A DNA stretch of 64,000 nucleotides from Pyrus communis (taxonomy: Eukaryota > Streptophyta > Magnoliopsida > Rosales > Rosaceae): assembly GCF_963583255.1 (NCBI RefSeq), contig NC_084805.1, positions 6,312,327 through 6,376,326 of the forward strand. The letters are read 5' to 3'. The stretch's first letter is position 1; every line of letters begins with the position of its first letter. Under the pieces are notes generated by a model. That model was given only the letters and a program-made list of their open reading frames with translations, ran no database searches and had not been told where the DNA came from. Shown one piece after another: positions 1-10,356 of this stretch. Made by a program: the position numbers and the translations under genes.

Positions 1-333
1 ACAAAACTGATCTTGTTCAACCTTGTACAGTAAATTATAAACAGCATCACCATTTACATGAAATAGGGACAATAGTCAGTTTCGAGGATTCGAAGTTGTG
101 TGACAAAGCCCACCAATAAAGAAAATGCCTCAAATCATCTCATGGATAATAAACAAAAACCGAAATCTGAGATGCATATATGTAAGTAGAAACCAATTTC
201 ATCAGAAATTCTTTAGGTTCTAATAAGCAAAACTAAACATTGTAAATTCAAAACGATGTTACATAGCGTAAGAGGGGTAACAATAACCAAAAAAATATCC
301 ATGCTTCCAGAGACATGAAAATGCAAACAAGCC

Positions 334-750
334 CTAGGTGTTGGTGGCTCTGGTGTAGATCTGCCGGCTGGCGTGAGCCGAGACCATCCGAATCAACCTT
401 AGGCCATCAACTCTCTGATCGCCTTCCTCGCGAGTGACCCATTGATCCTGAGGCGGTCAAAGAGAATGGAAAGCGTGATGAGCTTATACTTGGGAGCCTC
501 CATGAGTAGTTTGTCGTAGGTGCCCTGGTCGAAGAGCACCATGTTGTTAACCTTCTCCTTTTGCTTCCCTTTGCTCTACTTCTTCTTCTTCTGCTTTCCT
601 CATTCGGACTTCGTCGACTTTGACGACGGCGGTGCCTTATCCTTCTTCGGCGCCTGAAATTTAAAAAACTCGAATTGTTAGAGGCATTTACACAAACAGG
701 TAAAGATCAATATGGAAGCTAAACTTGGTTGTGGAGTTGGTCCGTACCAT
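334..750 (-). pseudogene. RPS25: 40S ribosomal protein S25 (eS25) pseudogene, intron retained
   Basis: eS25 is a small-subunit ribosomal protein. On the minus strand an ATG at 750-748 is followed at once by a GT, a 94-bp intron (747-654) ending in AG, and a second exon 653-334. The translation contains [44 protein letters not shown] and a C-terminus QIYTRATNT, which match plant eS25 along its full length of about 108 residues. The copy is broken: a glycine codon has become TGA (602-600), the tryptophan in KKKKW has become TAG (578-576), and a short deletion after RELMA shifts the frame before LIRMV. Because the intron right after the start codon is kept, this is a DNA-level duplicate, not a processed retrocopy. 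A pyrimidine-rich leader remains upstream. Confidence 0.85.
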
Positions 751-856
751 TGGATCGGTTTACGGCGATAAAGGGAGGAAGAATGAGAAAGATGACGGTT
801 TGGGGCAGGAGAATGAGTGAATGCAGATGAGATGGAGGGGGTTGAGAAGCAAGTAA

Positions 857-1713
857 AAGCAACTCCACCAGAGGCTATAACATGGTGGACAGGCGACCCA
901 AAAAAACCCAATAGCCTCCCTCCCTTGCTCCAGCCCATGCAGATTGGGCTTGGGGAGGCCTGGTGGACAGGCCAATAGGGAATCAACAGCCCTAGAGCCT
1001 GAGGGCCAACTGATGCCAGGCTGATGTCAAGGTGACGTCAACCACGAACTGTAGAGAGATCGAGAAAAAATGGCTTTCGGTTACAACCCCGACAACGCAG
1101 CCGGCTTCAGGTTCTTACTCATTTTGTTGGTGACGTACGGCCTCATGGTGGCGCTGGTTCACTCCATACTCACCATGCGCTTCATCAAGCCTCTTGAGAT
1201 CGACGCCCCTGATCACTTCTCGGAAGCCAGAGCTCTCAAGCACGTTAGAGTCTTGACCCAAGAGATCGACGGCCGCCAAGTGGGCTCATTTTTCAATGCC
1301 CTCACTGCATTTTTCTCCCCTTTTTGTCCAAATTGAAGAAAAAACAATTTGAGATTTTTTTCTGGGTTTGATTTGAATTCGCCATTGTTATTGCTATTGG
1401 AGAGATTGGGTACACTGTTTGGTTTATGGGTTGAGGTACTTATTTGCAGTTTCCTAATTTGTTGATAGGAAGGGTGTCCTGGCTTGACAGAAGCTACTCG
1501 ATACATTACAAGGCAATTGTAAATGATAAAATTATTTTGTATTATTTTATAAAATAAAAAATACTAATATTTTATTGTTTATTGCCATGGCTATTCAATT
1601 TATAAGTGGAGATGCAAAAAAGAAATTACTATTCATTAAAGGCAGTTACTATTCACTGAAGGAGATTGAATAGGAAGTTGCCCTAGAGGGCCTTTGTCAC
1701 GCTGGAGTTGCTT
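857..1713. mobile_element. PIF/Harbinger-like non-autonomous element carrying a gene fragment
   Basis: The sequence starts AAGCAACTCCA (857-867) and ends TGGAGTTGCTT (1703-1713), a perfect 11-bp terminal inverted repeat. Each end is flanked by TAA (854-856 and 1714-1716), the 3-bp target duplication typical of PIF/Harbinger elements. No transposase is present, so it would need one supplied in trans. It encloses the start of an ER metallopeptidase gene (1070-1522) and sits upstream of the RPS25 pseudogene. The TIR is short and the superfamily is assigned from TIR plus TSD only. Confidence 0.6.
1070..1522 (+). pseudogene. 5' fragment of endoplasmic reticulum metallopeptidase 1-like gene
   Basis: Two exons are visible: 1070-1279 (70 codons from the ATG) and 1469-1519, joined by a phase-0 GT-AG intron 1280-1468, followed by TAA at 1520. 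Exon 1 encodes an N-terminal membrane helix (FRFLLILLVTYGLMVALV) followed by FIKPLEIDAPDHFSEARAL and HVRVLTQEIDGRQ. Exon 2 continues EGCPGLTEATRYITRQL. This is the N-terminus of the plant M28 family ER metallopeptidase (ERMP1 type), a large multi-pass ER protein with a lumenal zinc exopeptidase domain. The whole catalytic domain is missing. The fragment lies inside the TIR-bounded element 857-1713, so capture by a transposon is the simplest reading. A spliced transcript could still give an 87-residue membrane peptide. Confidence 0.75.
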
Positions 1714-1716
1714 TAA

Positions 1717-4555
1717 TAGTAGGAGGACTAAATTTAGAAACTAAATTTGCAAACTAGATTATTTGTCACCAATAAGAATAAGCATATTTATCAACGTGTA
1801 AGTAATAAGTCAATCATCAACTTTCATGTTCTTTAGTTTTCAAAATTTTATCTATAAATTTAATCTTCTTAGCATAAAGCAAGGCTTTCGTTGCTGTCGT
1901 ATTACAAATTTACAAGTTTCTGCACCATTTGGGGCCCCTTGGGTTTGACAGACCAAGCCACGCATAAAATTAAAGATCCAAAATACTTGGGTCTAACTTC
2001 TATCACATTGCACCATGAAATTTTGAAATTATATCAATTTGTTGGGTGCGGCTTTCATGGTCCTTACCATTTTATTGTTCGGGTATTTTCTAAATGAATT
2101 TAGCAAGTTTTTTTTTTTTTGTTGAAAAAAAATAATTCCATTCCATTAAGAAAAGACAAGGGTTGTGATTGGGCCAGCATATATTAGCCGGCCAACACAA
2201 AGGATTGCAAGCAACCCAAAAAAATTGGGAAACCCCAAGTACAAAATAAGCCAAACCCAATAACCGAAACAAACATAACATAAACCTTAATCTATATAAC
2301 AGCTGAACACCACCGCCACCACAAACATCTTACCATTAGCCACCAAGGGCAATAGGGAAAACAATCGAGTGGTTAATTCGATCAAGATATCGCCACACAA
2401 AACTTCTCATGTTGTTGGAAACAAATTCGCAAACATCTGCAGATGGAGATCCAACGAAATTGTTCATAATATACGGCGAATGGAGAATAGGGTTGATTGG
2501 GGCGGTGTGGTTGAATCCATATTGGATTGCCTGTATATCTCTGAGAAGGAAAATCAAACCACGGATGTAGTTCTAAGTAAGAATGTTGTGATGAGCAATG
2601 CATCGTGAACCATCCTTGATGAATAGCTTATGGTGGGGTGTCGAGGAGATGAGTTCTCTATGGACATGTCTAAGTGCAAACGACTGCAAATATGTAGGAT
2701 GAGCATATGTTAAGCGTAGGTAGGATGAGCATATGTATACTGGAGCGAATGAAGAGTCCAGAGAAGGTGAAGAGTTGTCTAAGAGTCAAAATAGAAGTCT
2801 CCTAATAAATACCCAAGCTAGAGTATTTATAAAGATCTTGAGAATCCTTGTAGGGAGAGTAATCCCAATTAAATTGAGAGATTATCTAAGAGAAAATCTC
2901 GGATAAGATATTCAATCCTTGTAGGATATATGATTACGCTGACTAATCCCCAATATATCCTAATATGACCTGAATTAGGGTTTTCTTACTTGGGAGACAA
3001 GTGTATCTTCAATGGGCTTAAGCCTAGCCTATCGGAGTAAGGTTGTTAGTCTACGCTTCATGGGCTATGGGCATTCCAGTCAACCTTGCCTCCCAAGGTG
3101 CCATGTGTCATGGTTCCAAAAATCATGGTCCTACCATTGCCCCTAACTAGACTTCTAAGAGTATACTCAGCTTTGAAGATGGATGGTTACCAACAGGCCA
3201 TGCGTGAATCATCTCAGAATAACACCTTCAGAATGTGCAATCGGGTTATGAGGAATACAAACCCAATATTTGGAATGAAAGTACTTACTAAACAAGCTTC
3301 AGTGTTATAAAAAAAATCGAAACAAAAACTGAAAATAAAATCATTATCAAACCGTCCATTATTTAATCTTGTGCTTAGTTTCTTGGTGGTTAATTTCCAA
3401 GACATGACGATTTTGCACTGAACCTGTTTATGTTCATTTAGATACATGTTTAAAGTGGATAGTTGTTAACAAATGTGTTTCCTCATGGGAAGATATGTCA
3501 ACACTTTACATGCCTTCATCTAATTTCTGCCCACAAAATGACAAATAAATATGTACATACAAAATTAAAGACATTATGTATTTAGTGGAATCTAAAGTCG
3601 GCTAATTCAAATCCAACGTGTGCGTTTTGTGGTTTGCATAGGAAATAATGGATAGCAAATATGAAATGCTCAATCAAGGCGGGAGAAGAATTGTGTGGCC
3701 TTTAGCTTTTCAAATAAAAATTCATGAGAACTTTTTCTTTCCAACTGATTTTGATGTTAGAAAACATATTCAGCATTGGTTTCTGAATTACGGATAACTG
3801 TACCTTTGTTCCATAAATTATGGATTACTTTTCAGCTAAGATAGTCATTGAGATTGTCATAACTCCTCACTTTCGTTCCTGAGATTTAAAATCGATATAA
3901 GTGATTCCTGAAATTGTTCACCGTCAATCATTTTGGTCATTCTGTGAAAAATTTCCATTAAATTGAAGAACAATCTCAAAAACTGCTTCCATCGATTTTA
4001 TATCTTAGGAACCAAAGTGTGAAATTTTGCCAATTTCATGGACCATTTTGGATAACTTTATACTCAATGTTATGTTATGAGTCATTATAAATTCCTAGTT
4101 ATGTATAAATATGTGAGTGAATTGATAGTCTAATAACATTACATGTTAAGACAATTTCAACAAAACAACATGTACTTTTTCGAGTCAACTATTTCACGGT
4201 ATTTATAAATTAGCCAATCAGTTAAATTCCAGGCAATCGGATCTCAGCTGATTAAAATGATAAAGAAACATGTAAGAAATTAACAATTTGAAAAGAAGAT
4301 TTAGCGTTCCATTAACCCTAATAAAGGGGCTTTGTTTTTTATTTAACAATAATTAATTAAACTGAGTGGCTTTTGTTTGTTGCAACCTTATCTCTTCTCC
4401 AAAGTCTTTACCAGAAAGGAAAGTGGCATTACCACTAACAACAAAAGCTTCTAATTGAATCAGCAACTGATTCCAACATTATATATTGTGGTATGGATTG
4501 GATAGGAGGACCAATTTTTCCAACAGGACTAGGCATTATTTTTTAAGATTCGAAA

Positions 4556-4560
<5 letters not shown>
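1717..4560. other. Intergenic, no gene recognised
   Basis: AT-rich DNA with short open frames only. The part from about 2290 to 3200 includes phrases that recur in the Gypsy-type region near 25.5 kb (an 'agcttatggt' block followed by 'gagttctc'), so it is probably a decayed LTR-retrotransposon piece. No domain is readable in any frame. Confidence 0.4.
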
Positions 4561-4591
<31 letters not shown>

Positions 4592-4626
4592 CACACACAC
4601 ACACACAATTACACAAACACACACAC
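4561..4626. repeat. Compound (CT)n/(CA)n microsatellite
   Basis: A run of CT dinucleotides at 4561-4588 passes directly into CA dinucleotides at about 4592-4607 and a second short CA run. A separate (CA)n lies at about 6806-6828 and poly-A tracts at about 4882-4902 and 7098-7116. These are simple-sequence repeats with no coding role. Confidence 0.9.
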
Positions 4627-5337
4627 TCGACACGCAGAGGATTGAATAATGTAACCTATAAAGAAAATGGAGCCCATAGATCTAGCCCGTCTGAAGTTAA
4701 AACCGCACCCAATAAAGGAGAAATTCTTCTGTGTCCGGACTAGACCGCATGTCCCGACGGGTCAAGAGACAAAAATCATCATCTATGATTCTATCCCATT
4801 CCCTTGATTTCGTTAGGTTCACCGTTCTCATTTTGTGTCTCACTCCTTCTCACACCACTCATAGCCCACCACATTATTTGACAAAAAAAAAAAAAAAAAA
4901 AAATCACAAATTCAAATATTACAAGTAGTACATTACACTAAAGCTGACAACAAAACCAAGCTCCAATAACAAGGACATTGTTAGTTGAAGACTTCACGTT
5001 TCTTCGAACACCTCCAACGAAAAAACTTTGAGAGTTAAATACTGACCATAATACTTGAGCCTCAGCAGTTCTTGGCTTTCTCTATCTGCATAAACATAAG
5101 CATATGTATCAAAAGGAAAAAAAGTCTTGTACTCTTCACTAGGAAAAGTGAATAGATATACAAAATCGAATAACGTACACAAGATGAATTCTAAACTTTT
5201 CTAGAACATCCATTGTCTATTAATTACATAGGTTTCTCTGTTCACAGCACAAGAAATAGTCTATCTTATTCACAAACGAACAATTAGCTTCTCATACCAA
5301 CTTTTATATACCATATGCATTTCATGTGGCAAAAAAT

Positions 5338-5430
5338 CTAAGACCTCCCCACAAAAGCAGCCTGAAGATTAGAAATCATAACCGGGTACTCTCCCTTCTC
5401 ATCATACTCAACAAAATCCTCAGGCACAAG
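5338..5430 (-). other. Possible C-terminal exon of an unrecognised gene
   Basis: The minus strand reads VPEDFVEYDEKGEYPV then MISNLQAAFVGRS and a TAG stop (5340-5338). The composition (balanced acidic, hydrophobic, no repeats) looks like protein, unlike the surrounding noise. An upstream TGA limits the frame to about 30 codons unless a splice site joins it to earlier exons. I do not recognise the family. It lies about 270 bp downstream of the SKU5-like exon on the same strand, so the two may be parts of one fragmented region. Confidence 0.25.
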
Positions 5431-5698
5431 TCAGTGTTCTCAAAGTTTGTGCCATTCAACTACAAAAGAAAAGAACACTAGTTTAAGTTTACATAAAGAT
5501 GCAATACAATTAAATTTGGTGACAGTTAAATGTTATTACAAGAGACGGGGTCAAAAAAAAAGTATCTCAATTATCTGCAGTTCCCACACCTCGAATGTGT
5601 TGTTCTCATAACATGATATCTAACACTACTAACCATAAGACATTTATACAAAAGCCTCATTCGTGAAATACAATGATATATTTATACAAAAGGCTTAC

Positions 5699-5808
5699 CA
5701 AGTTATTAGGAGATTCTCGTTCAATTCATTATGTACATTAACAACAATATTGTTGTTTGTAGTAGTATTGATAAGAGGGCCTGAAAACTTCCCATTAACT
5801 ACTATAAC
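5699..5808 (-). pseudogene. Isolated exon of SKU5-similar multicopper oxidase-like gene
   Basis: On the minus strand a CAG acceptor at about 5809 opens a 110-nt frame reading VIVVNGKFSGPLINTTTNNN then IVVNVHNELNENLLITW, ending TG|GTAAGC, a good donor at 5698. This matches the start of the first cupredoxin domain of SKU5/SKS (monocopper-oxidase-like, GPI-anchored or secreted cell-wall proteins of directional growth and pollen), where the motif is normally VNGKFPGP. Only this exon is recognisable: no signal-peptide exon lies within 250 bp upstream, and no following exon with the QMRRNSWQDG motif was seen downstream. The Pro to Ser change in GKFPGP also suggests relaxed constraint. It is therefore read as an orphan exon. 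Confidence 0.65.
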
Positions 5809-8800
5809 CTGCAATCAAAATTCCAAAAAAAACAAGTAATGCAAGTCAAATTCTGATGTACTTAAATAATTGCTCAAACTCCAAACAGAAAAAGCTCTAA
5901 TTAAGGTCTGGGCTTTGAGTAAAAGAGACGGGAGATGGAGAAACAAGGGGATTGAAGGTGAATAAGGAAATGATGGAGATTTACGGCTTTCAATTTTCAC
6001 GACTTTATCTTTCAATTGGGAAAATTTTAAAACCACTTAGCTGTGGCGCGCGCGGGGGAAGTAAATAATTTTAATATCCACAAATATTATCAAGGCGCTA
6101 ACAAAAATAAATAAATAAAAAAACATCAAAAACATCAACCACGGGCCGGATACGTGCTGAAATTTAAAGGCAAGCACTACACGTGGTGATTTTTGATAAC
6201 TAAGGACAAAACTGATTAAAAGCAACCCAATGGTTGGTACATGATGATTTGCGACGATTGGGTCTTATTCACATGGACCATGACTTTTTGAAACATAAGA
6301 ATTTCATTAATAAATAAACCGAGGAACATCATCGACATGGAATACAATTTCAAGATTACAAATGCAGAACACAAAGATAATACAAAATTTCACTCACGTC
6401 TAACCTAATAAAAGATAATGCTTATAAGAACAAAATCGTGCATTACTTCTAATGAACTTGCAAATGACAACAGTACTTTGACAAAGAAGCCCTACTATGC
6501 ATCATCAGGAAAAGATCCCTATAATCCTTTACCAAATCAGTACATAACAAACTCCTCAGAAGTACAATTCTTCGACCACAAAAAATCCATACCTAACTAA
6601 CAATTTAGATAAGCTTACAAGGCCTAAACCTTAACGGTTGGATTCAACACCCTCCACGCACATAAGGTAAACACAATACTATCAGTTAAGTACATGCAAA
6701 GACAAACGACAACAAACACGCCTATGAATTCCCTTAAACCCGCAATGACACCACAAGGGAAAGATCTCACCGCCCCCTGATTATTTTTTAATCGTTGAGT
6801 AGCGAAACACACACACACACACACACACTGCGTCCTTAATTGTTAGAGAAAGTTAACAAATGTATGGACAAATTAAATTGTATTAAGCCCCTGTAAATAA
6901 TATTTTATTCTTTAGCATTTCTTTGCTCTTAAAATTGTGTGCTATTAGTAAGTGACAGATTCTCTTAATGATTAGAATCCATCTCTTTAACCAACTACAT
7001 TATAAATTCAAATTTTCTCTCTCTCCGTAGAATGGAATATCATGTAATAAAATCAAGTATTAACAATTATAATCTGTTGCTTGCTTGCAATTTGTTCCAA
7101 AAAAAAAAAAAAAAAACAAACAAAATTTTTAAACGTTGGTCTTTAAACAAAAGTACATTTTGTTGATAATTAAATCAATTAAGTGTTTGAACAAACTAGA
7201 TTTATTGGTATCATTAAGTAATGCGAGTTCTATTTTGCTAAAGCCTAACAAAAGTCGCTTACACTACTTTCGAGTCATGGGGTATATGGTCGTTATCCAC
7301 CATAATCTCTAATTACGTATAATTCCGTGACGTTCACGGGCTATGCACTGTGCTTTCTATAGTTCTATTGATTTTTAGTTTTAGGGTTTCTTTTTCCTTT
7401 GTTTTGGGGCCCAAGATTTTTCTAGTTCTATTTGAAGGAGAATCTTCGAATGAAATTGTCCTATGTTTAAAGAAAAGTAACTGTAATAAATATCCAACTT
7501 GATGGGGTCGTAATAGATGTCCTATGTTTGATCTAAATCCTAACCAATATTTTGCAACAAATGATAACATTTTTACAAGAGAAATTTTCTATATTAATTT
7601 CAATTCTTAAGTCTCCGTTCGATAACTATTTTTTTTAAGTTATAAAAAATAAAAACTGATTAAAAACAAAAAAAATTGGCATGCGGTAGAACCCTAACAA
7701 AAATGTTCAGTCTCCCGAAGATACATTCCTTATTTTGTAGTAGTGCTTACGTCAATTTTGGAATAGTGCTTACGTCACTCGACTATAGATTCCACTGTAT
7801 GATCAAATTACTCTTGGCGTGAATTAATCTTTCTGTATTAATTGACTCATTGTTATTTGCCAAATTACTTCGAGCTTTGTTTCTATACTGGTTGGCTTGA
7901 GCTAATCTTGACAAAAAAAATTATCATTAGCGTGTGTTGATCTTTCTAGTCCAAGACTATATTCCTTATTTGTATAACTCTAAACCGCCTTTGCACCTTC
8001 TTAAGCAGCAGAACACATTCATTAGAGTTTCCTTACTGCTCTTAAACGTATTTCATATCATGTGATTTACAAAGAGATAATCTTTTTGGGTAAATGCCAC
8101 GATTGAGGAGGAAGGTGTAAAACAACCAACATTGTGATTCATAACGTGCCACATAGCCTCGTGGTCCACAAGTAAAAGAGAGGGACATTATTTTTGGTGG
8201 GTCAATTAGGTCACGGAAGCAACTGAAAGCCAAACTAAAAGAAGAAAAGGTAATGTGGCAATTAAAAAAAGTTATTTGAAGAAAAAAAGGAAATGAACTA
8301 AAGCAAGAGAAAGTTTGGTCTTACTTGGCACATTCTTAGTGAGTAAGAAATTGAGCCTGGAATCTAGAGGACAGGGATATGGATTTGTATCTGAGTTTGC
8401 CACCTGGAGAACTCCATTAGATGGACTGTGGAAGTCAAGGACCAATAATTTCTAAACATTTTTCCAAATTATTTTCCCACTTTTTGTTTTAGTAACTTTT
8501 AGTTCAAAGCACAACGATACCTAATCAAAGTTTACAAGAATGTGCTAGTATGATACTAACAAGGTCTTTGCAATTAAGTTACTCAAAAGATATGCAAGAA
8601 AAATGTCATGAGAAGAAAGAAACGAACATGGAACATCTTCCGCCACTAGAAAGAATTTTGCCGATATGCAGTTGGTATTTTCATGTTTGTTTGTATTACA
8701 AGGGAGAGGGGAAGGAGGAATCAAACTTAGAAAGTCGGGAGCATAACCAACTAAACTCTAATTCCACTGCATGCTATTTTCTTATGTTTTTTTAATAAAT

Positions 8801-9350
8801 GATATTATTTACATTAAAAGAGAGGGAGAGGGTTTAACCTCACAATAAACTAGTAATAATGTTGTTCAAACTCGTCTTTAGGCCTTTCATTTACAAGTAA
8901 AGAGGAATACCTTTAAACCATAGCACTAAGTGGCTTTATGTTAATTGTGAACAACTTAACATTTACCTTAGCAAAAAAAGAATTTAATTTAGGGTTTAGG
9001 GGCCAAGGTCGAGAGTTCAATTCGGTTAAATCAATTGGAGAAAAAGAAAGAAAAATAAAATATTCTTGTCAAATATTTGTGTAATTTATTCCTAACATTT
9101 TTGTCCATGCTCTTTTATATCTAAATCCTAGTCAAGTGTACCATATTCCAGAAAATCATCCAGCAGGATGATGGCCTTAGTATAATGGAGCCTTGGATAA
9201 ACCCTCAACTTGCAGTTGCAGATTTAAAATAAAGCAAAAATGAATGGGGATATAAGAAAAAGAAAAGAATGAATGGGAATATAAGAAAAAGAAAAGGCTA
9301 GTCTCGTAAGAATTCATAAAAATAAAAATAAAAAGAGGTTATATCTTCCC
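5809..9350. other. Intergenic, no gene recognised
   Basis: AT-rich DNA. It contains a short GC block at about 6043-6058, a CA microsatellite and poly-A runs, and a near-perfect tandem duplication at about 9238-9297 (unit near 28 bp, 'gaatgggaatataagaaaaag') in the promoter of the next gene. Open frames are short and do not resemble proteins. Confidence 0.5.
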
Positions 9351-9356
9351 ATGGCC

Positions 9357-9364
9357 TATAAATA
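9357..9364 (+). promoter_or_regulatory. TATA box of the DUF4408/DUF761 gene
   Basis: TATAAATA lies about 315 bp before the main ATG at 9673 and about 120 bp before the upstream ORF. The implied 5' leader is long (around 280 nt), CT-rich at 9430-9452, and contains the 40-codon upstream ORF. Confidence 0.6.
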
Positions 9365-9479
9365 CAAAGCCTGCACCATGTTAAGTGTTCAACAACAACA
9401 AAATCCCATCTCACACAACCTTATATTTCCCCTCCCTCTCTCTCTTTCTCTCTAAAACAACTCTGATTCCACTGCTTTC

Positions 9480-9602
9480 ATGCTTCCGGTGATCAAAATC
9501 CTCATAAAATCTACTGCTCTGATAGTAGTGCCCCAACTGGCTCTCGTCAGGGACATGGTGGGTTACGAATCCTCTATCAAAACCCGAATCCTTTTCGAGT
9601 GA
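9480..9602 (+). CDS. Upstream ORF, 40 codons, in the leader of the DUF4408/DUF761 gene
   Basis: An ATG at 9480 opens a 40-codon frame ending in TGA at 9600-9602, 70 nt before the main start codon at 9673. The peptide begins MLPVIKILIKSTALIVVPQL and later reads LVRDMVGYESS and TRILFE. It lies between a plausible TATA box and the main ORF, so ribosomes scanning the mRNA should meet it first. Its length and protein-like composition (an amphipathic/hydrophobic N-terminal half, then a charged half) make chance less likely than for a typical short uORF. Conserved-peptide uORFs in plants usually stall ribosomes in response to a metabolite. Whether this one is conserved cannot be judged from one genome. 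Confidence 0.45.
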   Translation: MLPVIKILIKSTALIVVPQLALVRDMVGYESSIKTRILFE

Positions 9603-9672
9603 GAAACGCAAAATCTTCGAAACCCTTTTCCGGATTTTTCATTGATTTCTCTCACACAACTTCACTAACAAA

Positions 9673-10356
9673 ATGGATTCAGTCAATTTTTATGACATCA
9701 AAACTGAGAAGGCGAACGCAATCTTGAAATACCGCCAGCTTCGAAAACTCGCAAACTTGTTTCGGTTGATTGAGGTGCTTGCTTTTCTGCTCCTGCTTTC
9801 CAGGTTTTCTGTCCAACTCCCTCATGCTGTCAAGAACTCTGGCTCTTACTTCAAAGACATATCCGGCTTCATGGTAAGTCCTCGCTTCGTGTTTGTCATT
9901 GGAAATGTAATAGTTATCGTTCTCTTCGCGAAGTCGGGCAGATTTTCAGCTAAAGACTCCAGCACAGGCAGCTTGGGCGATGATCTTTATGAAGAGTTTG
10001 TTCAGAACAGCGAAAAAAATCAGAAACTTCGTGGCGATGTGATTGAGTACCAGGCCATAAAAAACACACCTAAGGATGGTATAGTTTCTGAGCAAGCTCC
10101 TCAAACTTTGCAATTCAAGAACTTCACAAGGAGTCAGTCAGAGAATTTAGAACGCGAGGTTTGCAAGAGCTCGCGGCGCTTATTGAAACGATCGGAGACA
10201 GAGAAGTTCAAGAAAAACGTTCAGCCTGGTGGGAAGCCGGCAGGGAGTGTGTATCCTGAAGACGGCATGAGTAACGAGGAGTTTCGGAGCAAGGTTGAGT
10301 CGTTCATTGCAAGGCAGCAGAAGTTTCGACTGCAAGAAGGGTTCTCTGTAAACTAG
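9673..10356 (+). CDS. DUF4408 / DUF761 domain protein
   Basis: Single-exon gene of 227 residues. Two hydrophobic segments, at about residues 30-48 (LIEVLAFLLLLSRFSV) and 69-90 (PRFVFVIGNVIVIVLFA), fit the N-terminal DUF4408 membrane region. A long polar, charged linker follows, and the C-terminus has the DUF761 signature MSNEEFRSKVESFI then RQQKFRLQE. Plant proteins of this pair are small membrane-associated proteins related to 'cotton fiber protein' and pathogen- or stress-induced families; their molecular role is not established. The start is chosen as the first ATG of the long frame, 70 nt after the upstream ORF stop. Codon use is even and there are no internal stops. A TATA box at 9357 and the upstream ORF suggest translational as well as transcriptional control. 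Confidence 0.85.
   Translation: MDSVNFYDIKTEKANAILKYRQLRKLANLFRLIEVLAFLLLLSRFSVQLPHAVKNSGSYFKDISGFMVSPRFVFVIGNVIVIVLFAKSGRFSAKDSSTGSLGDDLYEEFVQNSEKNQKLRGDVIEYQAIKNTPKDGIVSEQAPQTLQFKNFTRSQSENLEREVCKSSRRLLKRSETEKFKKNVQPGGKPAGSVYPEDGMSNEEFRSKVESFIARQQKFRLQEGFSVN

Noticed and set aside
1..333. 3' flank of the RPS25 pseudogene as an independent gene
   Set aside because: AT-rich, no frame of useful length and no RNA-gene structure seen.
9411..9611. Minus-strand frame over the DUF761 leader
   Set aside because: It overlaps the upstream ORF in antisense and consists partly of the CT-rich tract; the plus-strand uORF is better placed.
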